This document shows, piece after piece, positions 7,937 through 16,982 of a DNA stretch of 64,000 bases. Position numbers and translations under genes: made by a program. The notes beneath the pieces were generated by a model, which saw only the letters and a list, made by a program, of their open reading frames with translations, was not told the origin of the DNA and did no database searches. The stretch is from CAYMZZ01 sp964395095 (GTDB taxonomy: Bacteria; Bacteroidota; Bacteroidia; Chitinophagales; Chitinophagaceae), in contig CAYMZZ010000007.1 in the NCBI GenBank assembly GCA_964395095.1, positions 1-64,000 on the forward strand, in the 5' to 3' direction. The first letter of the stretch is position 1. The number at the start of each line of letters is the position of its first letter.

Positions 7937-10645
7937 TTAATTTATGGGTAGAATAATAGTGAACGTAGTGCCTTCGCCTTCCGTGCTTTCTACTTTTATT
8001 TCACCACCATGCGTTTGCGTTATAATATCGTAACTCATACTCAGGCCCAGCCCGGTACCCTGTCCGGTGGGTTTGGTGGTGAAAAAGGGTTGAAATATTT
8101 TCGATCGTATTTTTTCGGGAATACCCATGCCATTATCCTGCACAGAAATGATGACCCCCGCTTGCCCTGACGCAAGCTGCTGCCGGGACGTAGTGATAGA
8201 TACAGTGGGAACAAAATGGGATAAACCCAGCTTTTGCTTTTCGCGGGCTGCATAGAAAGCGTTGGTTAAAAGATTCAGGACCACCCTGCCTATCTCCTGG
8301 GGTATAATGCTGAGCTTACCGATCGATTCATCGAAATCGGTTTTAATAGTGGCATTAAAACTCTTGTCTTTGGCTCTCAAACCGTGGTAGGCCAGGCGCA
8401 CGTATTCATCGCAAAGCATATTAATATCGGTGGGCTCTTTTTGCGCGCTGCTGCTGCGGCTGTGTTGCAGCATGCCTCTTACTATATTTTCAGCCCTCTT
8501 GCCGTGGAAAGTTATTTTTTCTTCGTTGGCTTTAATTTCACTGGACAAATGGTTGGCCTCGTCCTGGTTTCCGGCTTTCAGGGCTGCCTGCAATTCATCT
8601 ATCAGCTCTTTATTGATTTCTGAAAAGTTATTGACAAAATTCAATGGATTCTGAATTTCGTGGGCAATGCCGGCCGTAAGCTCGCCCAGGGAAGCCATTT
8701 TTTCGGCATGGATCAACTGCTGTTGGGCCGACTTCAGGGCTTCGTACGACGAGGCATTGTCGAGGGCAATAGCGGTATAGATGCCAATATTGCGCAGCAT
8801 ATATAGATGATAGTCGGTATAGGCGTTTTCCTTAAAACTCTGAACCGTTAGCACACCCAGCTTTTTGCCCTTCGACTCGAGGGGCAGGTAGATCACGGAA
8901 ACCGGCTGTTCTCCCGCATGGGGCGTTGGAACGCTTTGCACATAGGCGCTGTATTCCTTTTCAATATTGCTTAGAATGATCTCCTTGCCGGTAGTATAGC
9001 AAACCACTCCCAGGCGGTTCGTGTCGTTGAGGTCGTTGTGGTACAAGGGCAAAAGTTCACCCTGCTCGTAGGTAGAGGGAAAGGTGATTTGCTTCAGTTC
9101 ATCGTTATAAATGCCGATGCCAAATACATTCGCATCCATCAATTCGTTTACGTTCTTATATACGGTGCCAATAATTTTCTCGATAGAAAGGGAGGAACTT
9201 ATCTTTTGCCCAATTTCTTCCAGCAACTGCACATTGTTGTAGGATTGCTGTAATAGGTTGTTGGCCTTCCGTTTCTGGATATTATTGCGTAAGAGCAGGA
9301 TGGTAATGATGATAATTAGCCCCAGCAGGCTCAGGGAAGTGATCAGGATGGTTTTTTGATTTTTCTTTTGGGCAGCCAGTTCTGCCATTTTTGTTTCTGT
9401 TTTGGCGATTTCATATTCGTGTTGCAGCAGGTTGGCCTTGTTGGTTACCTGCGAGTTTACCATGCTATCCCGATTGGCAATATATACCCGGTAATATTCC
9501 AATGCCTTTTTATAATCCTTTTTTTGTGTGTATACATTGGACAGTGCCGAAGCATTATCGCGGATAAACTCCAGGTAATTACTTTCGTACCCCTTATTGA
9601 GTCCCCATCTGGCATAATACTCTGCACTATCCAACTGGTTCTTTTCCAGGTGAATTCTTGCAAGTGTTGAAGCTAACCAGGATATGCCTACATCGTCTTG
9701 AAGTTCGATGGTGGTTTTTAATGACGTAAAAGCCATATTTGTCGCTTCCGATAGCTTGCCCATTCGCAAATACACATCAGCAAGATTGCTTTGTACCAAT
9801 GCAATGTTGTAGGGTACATTGGTCAATTTTAGCGCTTCTGTGTAAGCGGCAATGGCTTCCGGAAACTTTCCGGTATAGCGATATATTTCACCAATGCTGT
9901 TTTGCAGCGTCATCGTTTGCCTGCCCAGCTTTTTAGATGCTTCAATAGCCTTTTGCATAAACTCCAATGCTTTCACGTGGTTGCCCATCGACATATGTAA
10001 TTCACCGATCGACTGCCAGGCGGTCATCATCCCGACCAAATTGTTAGTGGATTCGAAGCTGTGCAGGGATTTCAGGTACCATTCCATGGCCAGGGGATAA
10101 TTGGGCAGGTTTATGGCATATAAATTTCCGATTTGAATTTCGCAATTGCCCAGCAACTCTTTTTCAGGTAAGTGGCGGGCAATCGCCTCGGCCTGCATTA
10201 AAATGCTTAGGGTAGAATCATTTTCATTATTGTATAAATGAGCAATGCCCTTATTCATTAAGGCATCTACTTCATAGGCTTTTGAGCCGCTCTTTTTTGC
10301 AAATTCATATTGTTGAACGGCAGCCTGCTTTAGTTCTGCTCCTACTCCCAACCTTGTTTTTATAGTGTACCTATTATTCAGGGCATCCCATATACCCTTG
10401 TCGTAGTCGATGGTTGTGGCAAGAGCAATCGCCTCCGTGCATAGGCTGTCCAGCAGCATAATATCCGTTACAACTTTATTTTGCGATCTGTTTTCAGCCT
10501 TTACAAAGGCGTTAATCCTGTTTATATATACTGTATCCGTTTTGGGGATTTTAGCCAATCTCTCCCTTAGGCTATCCAGCGGGCTGGGTTGGGCGAAAGC
10601 GGCATATCCTGCACATAGTGCAAGAAGGAGGAAGAGAATTCTCAT
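7937..10645 (-). CDS. TPR-GAF sensor histidine kinase
   Basis: The 902-aa protein starts with a signal sequence (MRILFLLLALCAGYAAFAQ). Tetratricopeptide-type helices run over residues about 60-410 in the periplasm, followed by one membrane helix at about 430-452 (ILITSLSLLGLIIIITILLL). A GAF domain comes next (about 470-640), then HisKA with the phospho-His in GELTAGIAHEIQNPLNFVNN and a HATPase_c with N, G1 and G2 boxes (NLLTNAFYAA, DNGMGIP, GQGTGLGLSMSYDII). This is the common Bacteroidota architecture for starvation or envelope sensing. It is the first gene of the minus-strand signalling operon. Confidence 0.9.
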   Translation of the reverse strand: MRILFLLLALCAGYAAFAQPSPLDSLRERLAKIPKTDTVYINRINAFVKAENRSQNKVVTDIMLLDSLCTEAIALATTIDYDKGIWDALNNRYTIKTRLGVGAELKQAAVQQYEFAKKSGSKAYEVDALMNKGIAHLYNNENDSTLSILMQAEAIARHLPEKELLGNCEIQIGNLYAINLPNYPLAMEWYLKSLHSFESTNNLVGMMTAWQSIGELHMSMGNHVKALEFMQKAIEASKKLGRQTMTLQNSIGEIYRYTGKFPEAIAAYTEALKLTNVPYNIALVQSNLADVYLRMGKLSEATNMAFTSLKTTIELQDDVGISWLASTLARIHLEKNQLDSAEYYARWGLNKGYESNYLEFIRDNASALSNVYTQKKDYKKALEYYRVYIANRDSMVNSQVTNKANLLQHEYEIAKTETKMAELAAQKKNQKTILITSLSLLGLIIIITILLLRNNIQKRKANNLLQQSYNNVQLLEEIGQKISSSLSIEKIIGTVYKNVNELMDANVFGIGIYNDELKQITFPSTYEQGELLPLYHNDLNDTNRLGVVCYTTGKEIILSNIEKEYSAYVQSVPTPHAGEQPVSVIYLPLESKGKKLGVLTVQSFKENAYTDYHLYMLRNIGIYTAIALDNASSYEALKSAQQQLIHAEKMASLGELTAGIAHEIQNPLNFVNNFSEINKELIDELQAALKAGNQDEANHLSSEIKANEEKITFHGKRAENIVRGMLQHSRSSSAQKEPTDINMLCDEYVRLAYHGLRAKDKSFNATIKTDFDESIGKLSIIPQEIGRVVLNLLTNAFYAAREKQKLGLSHFVPTVSITTSRQQLASGQAGVIISVQDNGMGIPEKIRSKIFQPFFTTKPTGQGTGLGLSMSYDIITQTHGGEIKVESTEGEGTTFTIILPIN

Positions 10646-11485
10646 GCTAATGGTGGTATGAGTAACTGATTAGTGGTTATGAAGTTAAACTCGACAATAG
10701 TTTTGACGGATACCCGTTTTAAAGCGGTATATGCACGCCAGAATTTGGTTCGGTGTTTTTCAATGGAAGGAACTTCTACGTTAGAAATCGATAGGATGGT
10801 TCGTAGTTCATAAGGGGTGGGAGGGAAGATGCGACAGATTTAGGCCGGAACTGATGTACAGCCCTGAACGACCATAATTTCCCGTTTGTTTATCAAAGGA
10901 TGGCAGTAATTTTTGAAGATACCAGAAAACAATTAAAATTTGGCTTTTTTTTTCTGATATCTCCGTTTGTATAGCGAGGTATCTCATTATGGTCATTTTG
11001 TATCCTGTGGGTTGCTATAGGAATAGGCAAAGGAACTGCGGCCCACAGGCTGGCAAACTATTGATGCGTGCAGGCCCTTGCAGAACCAGATAATGGGTCT
11101 GGAACTGCTGCATGCAAATCAAAAAACTTCTGCCGGAAGGCGAGCGGATATTGTACGGCAATACCCTTTAGCGGAACTGGATGGGGAAGGGTTAAAAATG
11201 AATGTACGGACTGTTTATCGGCAGCGCAAAGCCCCAGGCCTTTAAGGTTAGCCGTATTGGCCGGGTACTTATTTTACCGGAAAGCAATCGGGTCAATCAC
11301 GGATTCGGCATCTGTTTTCATGCCAATCCTGGCCGCTAAAAATTGTATTTTAATGCTTTACGCGGCATGGCCTTGATAGGGAGACGTATTGTCCTAATGC
11401 TGCCGACTGTTTTGCGATTTTGGAGGTCATGATAATCTGGGGTTTAGGAGTATAGATTGTTTGTTGTTGTTGCGTATATTTATGT
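10646..11485. other. 840-bp intergenic region, mostly unassigned
   Basis: This probably holds the promoter of the minus-strand kinase operon near 10650-10750. The only other open reading frame of note is a 50-codon frame at 11093-11245 on the plus strand (MGLELLHANQ..., ending QRKAPGL), with no start context and no recognised family; it may be a fragment. The right end of the region borders the attC-like end at 11486. Confidence 0.35.
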
Positions 11486-11495
11486 GTTGTATGCC
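11486..11495 (+). repeat. attC-like right end (5' boundary of cassette 2)
   Basis: GTTGTATGCC lies 7 bases before the ATG of the gene at 11503. It is the exact reverse complement of GGCATACAAC at 12110-12119, just after that gene's stop. It is also the same decamer as at 157-166. This marks a cassette of about 620 bp. Confidence 0.55.
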
Positions 11496-11502
11496 ATAAT
11501 CT

Positions 11503-12105
11503 ATGATCCGTACATTCCTCATAATTCTGACACTATTTAGTTCGACACTTTCCATGTCTCAAACAACGACTTTTTCGCAAAGGGTAAACCAATTATTTTT
11601 TGATGTTGACGTTTCAAACAAATCAGCTTCACTTTTGGACAGCTTTCTTTCCGTTCCGCAGCTTAATCATCGTGACAGTGGGGTAAGACAATGGAATTTG
11701 AATGTTGCTATGGAAATGAAGTCTGACAAAGCATGGTCTTCAAGACATGAATTCACTTTTGCGGAAAGCCCCTTGCCGGACTTCAAAATAGAGAAAGGAA
11801 CTATTGAGTTGACACTTGGAGAGACTGACAGCACAAAGAAGCTACTCAACTTATATTGGAGACTTCAATTCGGCGAGAAGGCAGCAGCGACAAAATATTT
11901 TGACAAACTCAAGCTACTGTTTGGTGACGTGGCGACAAACAAAAAATTCGAGCATGACAAAGACGTGGGTGATATCGCCCAATTTTCAAACCGCAATCCG
12001 GTTGACACGGGAGTGAGAGACATAACCTTATTTTTAGGCAAGTCTCCAATGACAAAGAAATTTGAAGTTTCTCTTGTGTTTGGAACTGAATTCATGGACG
12101 AATAA
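11503..12105 (+). CDS. Secreted protein of unknown function (cassette gene)
   Basis: The 200-aa protein has a clear signal peptide (MIRTFLIILTLFSSTLSMSQ). The remainder is soluble and rich in Phe and Lys, with no recognised domain. The gene fills its cassette: it starts 7 bases after the 5' boundary and ends 4 bases before the 3' boundary. That tight packing is typical of integron cassettes. The cassette is AT-rich relative to the signalling operon beside it. Confidence 0.65.
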   Translation: MIRTFLIILTLFSSTLSMSQTTTFSQRVNQLFFDVDVSNKSASLLDSFLSVPQLNHRDSGVRQWNLNVAMEMKSDKAWSSRHEFTFAESPLPDFKIEKGTIELTLGETDSTKKLLNLYWRLQFGEKAAATKYFDKLKLLFGDVATNKKFEHDKDVGDIAQFSNRNPVDTGVRDITLFLGKSPMTKKFEVSLVFGTEFMDE

Positions 12106-12109
12106 TTAC

Positions 12110-12310
12110 GGCATACAACATGGGGTTTTGTGCAAGTGGGGCACGACGTTGTTACTTCAGCTAAGTGCAAGTATCGGCTTCTGCTCCAGCGTGACGAATG
12201 ACGCCAAGCAATAGAACAAACAATGAACTTTAATTTATAAATTGAGCAGCGGTTATGGGCAGACGGAACGCTAATTCCCCACCTGCACAAAGCCCTGTTC
12301 GTTACCTGCC
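12110..12310 (+). repeat. attC-like recombination site, complete
   Basis: The left end GGCATACAAC and the right end GTTACCTGCC enclose about 200 bp of imperfect dyad symmetry. The inner arm GGGGTTTTGTGCAAGTGGGG (12122-12141) pairs with CCCCACCTGCACAAAGCCC (12277-12295), with one bulge and one mismatch. Asymmetry of the arms and a right end belonging to the next cassette are both attC hallmarks. It is longer than most described attC sites, and the GTTRRRY core is not exact. Confidence 0.6.
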
Positions 12311-12334
12311 ATTTTCAACGACACCTCACAAACT

Positions 12335-13090
12335 ATGAGCAAATTTATTTACACTGATGAAGACATTAAAGGACTGACCATAATAAAATCAATGGAGAGC
12401 GTAATTGAACAAAATATACAACACCAATTTACAACTCACGACCTCGTAAAAGTGCTGTCTGACCTTGCATCCCAAAAGGTCGATAAAGAAGACTATTATA
12501 AGGTATTTGACGAAATTGCTGTTACCTTGCTCAGACAGACCAAAATAGCAACGCCTAAAAATCATTATTATTTCCGTGAAATTGAAATTTACTTTTACAA
12601 CAAGGAGTTTCATCCAGATACTTATGCTCATAAAAATAAACGACAACTGAAATTTGGCGAGTGGTATTTTCACCGATACACAGACATTGAGCCTTTCTTA
12701 AATAGCAACAGAAATGGCCTTGATATAACTTTTGGAAATGAACAAAAAGGAATTTACGGCGGCATTTTAATTCGTAAAATTCAAAATACGGAAACAGGAG
12801 ATTTAATCGTGGGTATCAATAAAGTTGCAAGAGAACTTATCGACAATATTGGCAAAGAAAATGCAAATCATATCGCTTTAAACTGTGGACATCTTGCCTT
12901 TGACAAAGAACAGATTCTACATCTTGAAGTAGAAAACAACAATTTTTCAATGCCAATTTTCAAAACACAGCGAAACGGATTGACATTTAAAGATGAAGAA
13001 ACTGCAAATCATTTTTATAAAGCCCCCTACTGTTACTACAATCACGATATAAATGTTTCAAAAATAATTGAAGTTCGACCAGCCGTATGA
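12335..13090 (+). CDS. Unknown cytoplasmic protein paired with a deiminase
   Basis: The 251-aa protein lacks a signal peptide. Conserved-looking stretches are REIEIYFYN, HPDTYAHKNKRQLKFGEWYF and GLDITFGNEQKGIYGGILIR. The order Glu-rich EIE, D-x-x-x-H and LIR faintly recalls the layout of alkyladenine DNA glycosylases, but I cannot support that assignment. It starts 25 bases after the cassette boundary. Its TGA overlaps the ATG of the deiminase gene at 13087 (ATGA), so the two are translationally coupled and travel in one cassette. Confidence 0.6.
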   Translation: MSKFIYTDEDIKGLTIIKSMESVIEQNIQHQFTTHDLVKVLSDLASQKVDKEDYYKVFDEIAVTLLRQTKIATPKNHYYFREIEIYFYNKEFHPDTYAHKNKRQLKFGEWYFHRYTDIEPFLNSNRNGLDITFGNEQKGIYGGILIRKIQNTETGDLIVGINKVARELIDNIGKENANHIALNCGHLAFDKEQILHLEVENNNFSMPIFKTQRNGLTFKDEETANHFYKAPYCYYNHDINVSKIIEVRPAV

Positions 13091-13941
13091 TAACAGACAG
13101 CCAAACTAACTTTTTATATTTAGCGGACACTTTGCCAACGAAGTACCCAGACTTTTACAAACGATTTGAAAGCGTTTTAAAAGCCTGCAACATACTAATC
13201 GACTTTTTACCACAGACGAAAGATGTTTGGGCGGTTGACTATATGCCAATCCAAACAGACTTGAATAAATTTGTTAGGTTCGTTTATAACCCTTCTTACT
13301 TACAGACAAAAAAGTATTTAAAAACTATTTCGGACGTTGACGAAATTTGTAAAGCAATAGGCATTGAAACTTTTAAAACAGACATTATTATTGACGGTGG
13401 CAATGTAACACGTTGGACAAACAAAGTGATTATGACCGACCGAGTTTTTAAGGATAATCCAACTTACGAACGCAAACAATTAATCAAACAACTTTACGAA
13501 CTTTTTCAAGTTGACAAAATCTATTTTGTTCCCGAACAACCAGGCGACTTTACAGGTCATTCGGACGGAATGGTTCGTTTTGTTGACGAACACACAGTTA
13601 TCATCAACGACTACAAACAAGAAAAAGAAGAATTTTATAGGGCTTTTGAAATCGCCATTCACAACACAGGACTTGACTACATTACAATTCCTTACAACGT
13701 TTATGACAACAAAAGTAATGACCACGCAAATGGCGACTATATCAACTATTTGCAAATGGCGAATGCTATAATCATTCCGACCTTTGACATCAAAGAGGAC
13801 GACATCGCAGTAAGACAATTAGAAACAATATTTGCAGGACAGAACATTCAAACTATCGAAAGTAACGAAATAGCTTATGACGGTGGAATATTGAACTGCA
13901 TAACTTGGAACATAAAGACTGACAAACAAAACGGCAGGTAA
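13087..13941 (+). CDS. Agmatine / peptidylarginine deiminase-family enzyme
   Basis: The 284-aa protein belongs to the guanidino-group-modifying fold (PAD_porph family). Visible motifs are VWAVDYMPI (Asp51), IIDGGN (104-106), GDFTGHSDGMVRFVD (His158, Asp160) and DGGILNCITWN with Cys271 as nucleophile. The full catalytic set is present, so an active deiminase is expected. It is shorter than typical agmatine deiminases (about 340-370 aa) and has no signal peptide. The substrate is unknown: agmatine, free arginine or a peptide arginine. Its TAA stop lies inside the attC-like left end at 13933. Confidence 0.85.
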   Translation: MITDSQTNFLYLADTLPTKYPDFYKRFESVLKACNILIDFLPQTKDVWAVDYMPIQTDLNKFVRFVYNPSYLQTKKYLKTISDVDEICKAIGIETFKTDIIIDGGNVTRWTNKVIMTDRVFKDNPTYERKQLIKQLYELFQVDKIYFVPEQPGDFTGHSDGMVRFVDEHTVIINDYKQEKEEFYRAFEIAIHNTGLDYITIPYNVYDNKSNDHANGDYINYLQMANAIIIPTFDIKEDDIAVRQLETIFAGQNIQTIESNEIAYDGGILNCITWNIKTDKQNGR

Positions 13942-14070
13942 TATCGGTTTGGCGTTATGGCGGCTGACGAACATAGGCTCAACAGTTGTGCTACTATTAA
14001 ACTTTTGTACTAACTTCGGCTGACGAGCTTCGATTGCCGCCACAAACGCCAAGCCGCGGCCCGTTAGCGG
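13933..14070 (+). repeat. attC-like recombination site, complete
   Basis: The left end GGCAGGTAAT (13933-13942) matches the reverse complement of this cassette's own 5' end, GTTACCTGCC at 12301, at 9 of 10 bases. The arms GGTTTGGCGTTATGGCGGC (13946-13964) and 14036-14055 (GCCGCCACAAACGCCAAGCC) pair almost completely with one bulge. The right end GTTAGCGG (14063-14070) belongs to the next cassette. The left arm contains GGCTGACGAA, shared with other sites here. The length of 138 bp is within the normal attC range. Confidence 0.7.
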
Positions 14071-14079
14071 TTACTTTAT

Positions 14080-14709
14080 ATGACGATTCCTATTTACATA
14101 ATTACTTTCTTGCTAATCATAATTAATGCTGGCTGTACCTCCGACAATAATGACATTAGTTCGGAATGGACAAAAACTGAACATATTTCAGATTCGGAAC
14201 TACATGCCAAACAAGGCGATTGCATAACGTTTAAAGATTCTACAGGAAAGTACTTCATTGGGATGATTTCAACTTTTAATAAAAGTGAAGGTGGTATTTG
14301 GTATGCAATATGCTTTGCAAATTATTACGACACGATATTGCCAAATGAAAAGACAATTGATACATTAAAATTGAATGCCCGAAGAGTTAGGTACTATAGC
14401 CTCAAAGATTATACTATAGGGCTTGATATTACTTGGGCCAGGGACACTCTTATTGACAAATATAAAGCCGCTCAGCTTGGGCAAGCAAACATTGAACTAG
14501 AAGAAATGGAGATAACTGCAGAAGGGTCTGTATCTAAATATTCAGAGTTTTTAAGTAGCTATAATTTTGCAAGAATGCAAAGATTGTTTCCTGAAAAATA
14601 TGATAAAGACCTAATAGATTCGACATTTCACGCCAGCTTTTATTTAGGGATTAATGATATCAAGGAAGCATTGTTGGCCAATGAAAAGCTACAAAAAAGC
14701 ATCCGCTAA
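14080..14709 (+). CDS. Lipoprotein of unknown function (cassette gene)
   Basis: The 209-aa protein has a type II signal peptide: MTIPIYIITFLLIIINAGC, with a lipobox ending at Cys19, then an acidic stretch. A central GDCITFKDSTGKYFIGMIS segment and a conserved-looking YDTILPNEKTIDTL follow. No family is recognised. The start is 10 bases after the cassette boundary and the TAA is embedded in the next attC-like left end (CCGCTAAC at 14703-14710). Confidence 0.7.
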   Translation: MTIPIYIITFLLIIINAGCTSDNNDISSEWTKTEHISDSELHAKQGDCITFKDSTGKYFIGMISTFNKSEGGIWYAICFANYYDTILPNEKTIDTLKLNARRVRYYSLKDYTIGLDITWARDTLIDKYKAAQLGQANIELEEMEITAEGSVSKYSEFLSSYNFARMQRLFPEKYDKDLIDSTFHASFYLGINDIKEALLANEKLQKSIR

Positions 14710-14920
14710 CATGGGGTTTGCTACTATGCTGGCTGACGAATAAATCCTCATCTTCATATCACTATCAATCAATATCCAGCTGACGGAATTCTATCAGCTT
14801 TAGTTCTTATCTTCAACATCAGTATTTCCAGGGGGCTTCGGCACCGGGCTGTGGGGGCACGGCATACCGCCGAATCACCAGCATTTTTACGATAGCAGCA
14901 TTTGGAAATCACATGTTGTC
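14703..14920 (+). repeat. attC-like recombination site, partly degenerate
   Basis: The left end CCGCTAAC (14703-14710) is the exact reverse complement of the cassette's 5' end GTTAGCGG (14063-14070). The following ATGGGGTTTGCTACTATGCT and GGCTGACGAATAAATCCT are nearly the same as at 767-803. The right arm is only partly recognisable (CCAGCATTTTTACGATAGCA, from 14878). The candidate right end, GTTGTC at 14915, has no partner downstream of the next gene, so the array seems to end or decay here. Confidence 0.5.
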
Positions 14921-14936
14921 AAATCAATAGTGAACT

Positions 14937-15884
14937 ATGACGGTACCTAAGGGATTCATACGCATATTACTGAACAGAATGGTTAACCCCTTTGCAGTTT
15001 TAATTTACATACTTATCTCACAGCCTTTGTTTTCGCAGAGTGGTTCCTCGCTCAACCATGCCGTATCTACTGATACGTTACAGGTTGACGCAGGTGGTTT
15101 CAAACTTTACATGCTGAGGAAGGGGAATCAAAGCGGGCTTACGGTTATAATGGAAAATGGATTGTGTGGCTTGGCTCATCGCTGGAATAAGCTAGATGAT
15201 TCCATTGCTGTAAACCACACTGTTGTGACTTATAATAGAGCCTTCATCGGAAAATCCGAAAGAGGTAATCCCGACCGACGGGCAGAGATTGTTGCAAATG
15301 AGCTCAAAACCGCTTTGAATAATGCACAAATTTCTGGTCCTTATGTGTTAATTGGATACTCGTTGGGAGGTTATTACGTTAAAGCCTTCGCGCGAAATTA
15401 CCCTGAAGAAGTGAAGGGAATTTTACTGATCGACCCATTAAATTCGGCCGAATTCTATAGAGAATATAAGGAAAAATTTCCTGAGAATTATGAATTAGAT
15501 ATTTCTCCCTTAAAAAGTATAAATACTGAGCACCCCTGTTATAATGAAATTGGGTTCACTGTTAATGAATTGTCCTATGGGAATGATTCCATCCCATTAA
15601 GTATTCCAACATACATGTTGATTTCATCTTTAGCACCTGATACTGCTTCAGTTCTTCAATCGATAAAGGAATATGAAAACGGGAAATCCCTGGATAGGGT
15701 TAAGTTGATTAATGGTAATATTGAAATTCAGAAACTGTGGGTGAAGCATCAATTAAAGTGGGCTTCTTCTTTTCCCAATGTAAAAACTGAAGTAACAAGT
15801 GAATGCACTCACGGAATGCATTACGAGAGGTTTGATATAGTATGGAGTGCATATCTAAAGTTAATGGATGAAGTGTTCAAGTGA
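14937..15884 (+). CDS. Secreted alpha/beta hydrolase
   Basis: The 315-aa protein starts with a hydrophobic signal segment (residues about 18-34, ending FSQSG). It has the alpha/beta-hydrolase catalytic set: a nucleophile elbow G-Y-S-L-G-G (Ser142), an acid in LLIDP (Asp166 is the likeliest) and a late His in ECTHGMHYERF. VTYNRAFIGKSERG near residue 100 is the typical strand 4 to helix region. The substrate cannot be predicted. It follows the last recognisable cassette site and may be the last cassette gene. Confidence 0.78.
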   Translation: MTVPKGFIRILLNRMVNPFAVLIYILISQPLFSQSGSSLNHAVSTDTLQVDAGGFKLYMLRKGNQSGLTVIMENGLCGLAHRWNKLDDSIAVNHTVVTYNRAFIGKSERGNPDRRAEIVANELKTALNNAQISGPYVLIGYSLGGYYVKAFARNYPEEVKGILLIDPLNSAEFYREYKEKFPENYELDISPLKSINTEHPCYNEIGFTVNELSYGNDSIPLSIPTYMLISSLAPDTASVLQSIKEYENGKSLDRVKLINGNIEIQKLWVKHQLKWASSFPNVKTEVTSECTHGMHYERFDIVWSAYLKLMDEVFK

Positions 15885-15897
15885 TTCATGGACGGTT

Positions 15898-16084
15898 GCC
15901 GCTAATATTGTATGGGCAGTAGGATAGGGTGGCGAACAGGTTCTCAGCCTTTTGTTCGCTATTCGGCTTCAGTTCCGGGCGACGAATAACTTTGGGCAGA
16001 ATAAGAAAGAAGATGCTTTTGTATCTTTAAGCTGCCTGCCGGAACCCAGTTCAGTAGCGACTCCCGGCAGACGAACGGTTAGTT
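15898..16084 (+). repeat. Possible degenerate attC-like region
   Basis: GCCGCTAATATTG (15898-15910) after the hydrolase gene resembles CCGCTAAC ends seen upstream. CGGCAGACGAACGGTTAGTT (ending 16084) resembles a right end. GGGCGACGAATAACTT at 15978 echoes the GGCTGACGAA motif. The arms do not pair well, so this is only a candidate relic. Confidence 0.25.
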
Positions 16085-16148
16085 CCGCTACATCAACAAT
16101 GCTTTTATGTTGTAGTCAATGTTCATCTACTATTAAAATGAATGGGTA

Positions 16149-16793
16149 ATGGCCAGTAAGATTACATTTATCATCTTTTGGATACTATTTGCGTTGTTAT
16201 TTCTGGCGTTTATTTTTCCGGTGTTCAGTTATATTTCTAAAGGCTTTCCTGAATATATGTCTCTGAATACGTTTGATAAAAAATTGATTTTCACAACGCA
16301 TATTCTTAGTGGCAGCATAGTATACATCACTGCATTTCTGCAGTTTGCGCCTTTTATCCGAAATAAAAATATCAGACTACACAGGGTGGTTGGCAAAGTA
16401 TATGTGGCAGTAGCCATAGTCTGCATTGCCTCACTCTATTATATAGTTTCTCTGGCAATGAATAATGGTTTACCGTTTTGGCCATCACAGTACGCGGCAA
16501 CTACGCTCTGGCTGCTGTTCATACTTCTTGCTTTGTATTTTGTGCGCCGAAGAAAAATAGTATGGCATCGTCGGTTTATGATAAGCGGTTTTATTTGTGC
16601 GGCCTATTTTGTTACGGTAAGAGTAATTGACCGTTTTTGCATGGGGATATTCAAATCACTTTTTCAGAACGAACGGACTGCATTAATTGTGTCAGATGTA
16701 TTTGTATGGGCCTTTCCGTTAATTATTTGCTGGGGTTATTGGGTTATTTCAACCGAACGTCCAGGCAAAACATCTATTATGCCAAACATGTAG
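16149..16793 (+). CDS. DUF2306-type integral membrane protein
   Basis: The 214-aa protein has six or so hydrophobic segments: residues about 5-28, 48-68, 85-105, 116-132, 143-163 and 180-200. DUF2306-like marks are THILSGSIVYITAFLQF, IRLHRVVGKVYV and a WHRRFMISG segment, with paired His residues that might bind a cofactor. The role is unknown. It is an isolated gene. Confidence 0.7.
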   Translation: MASKITFIIFWILFALLFLAFIFPVFSYISKGFPEYMSLNTFDKKLIFTTHILSGSIVYITAFLQFAPFIRNKNIRLHRVVGKVYVAVAIVCIASLYYIVSLAMNNGLPFWPSQYAATTLWLLFILLALYFVRRRKIVWHRRFMISGFICAAYFVTVRVIDRFCMGIFKSLFQNERTALIVSDVFVWAFPLIICWGYWVISTERPGKTSIMPNM

Positions 16794-16982
16794 ACATTGA
16801 ACTGACCCGGGCCTTAGGAAAAATGCCTGCAAAATAGGTTTTAACGCGAGGAGGCTTGATTTGCAAAGTTTCGACTGGACTTCTCTTTTGAGTTTTAATT
16901 TTGAATGGGTGGGCATTTGAACGAGGCTTTACAGGGCGAGACAGAAGCGCAGCAGGCTGAATAGCTGAACCAAAGCGCAAAC

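Noticed and set aside
11068..11376. 102-codon plus-strand frame in the intergenic region
   Set aside because: Cys-rich, unstructured composition and no start signal; a competing 50-codon frame on the same strand looks more protein-like but is itself weak.
11486..14920. Classical class 1-type integron
   Set aside because: No integrase gene or attI is visible, and the ends do not match GTTRRRY exactly; only the cassette and attC-like parts can be supported.
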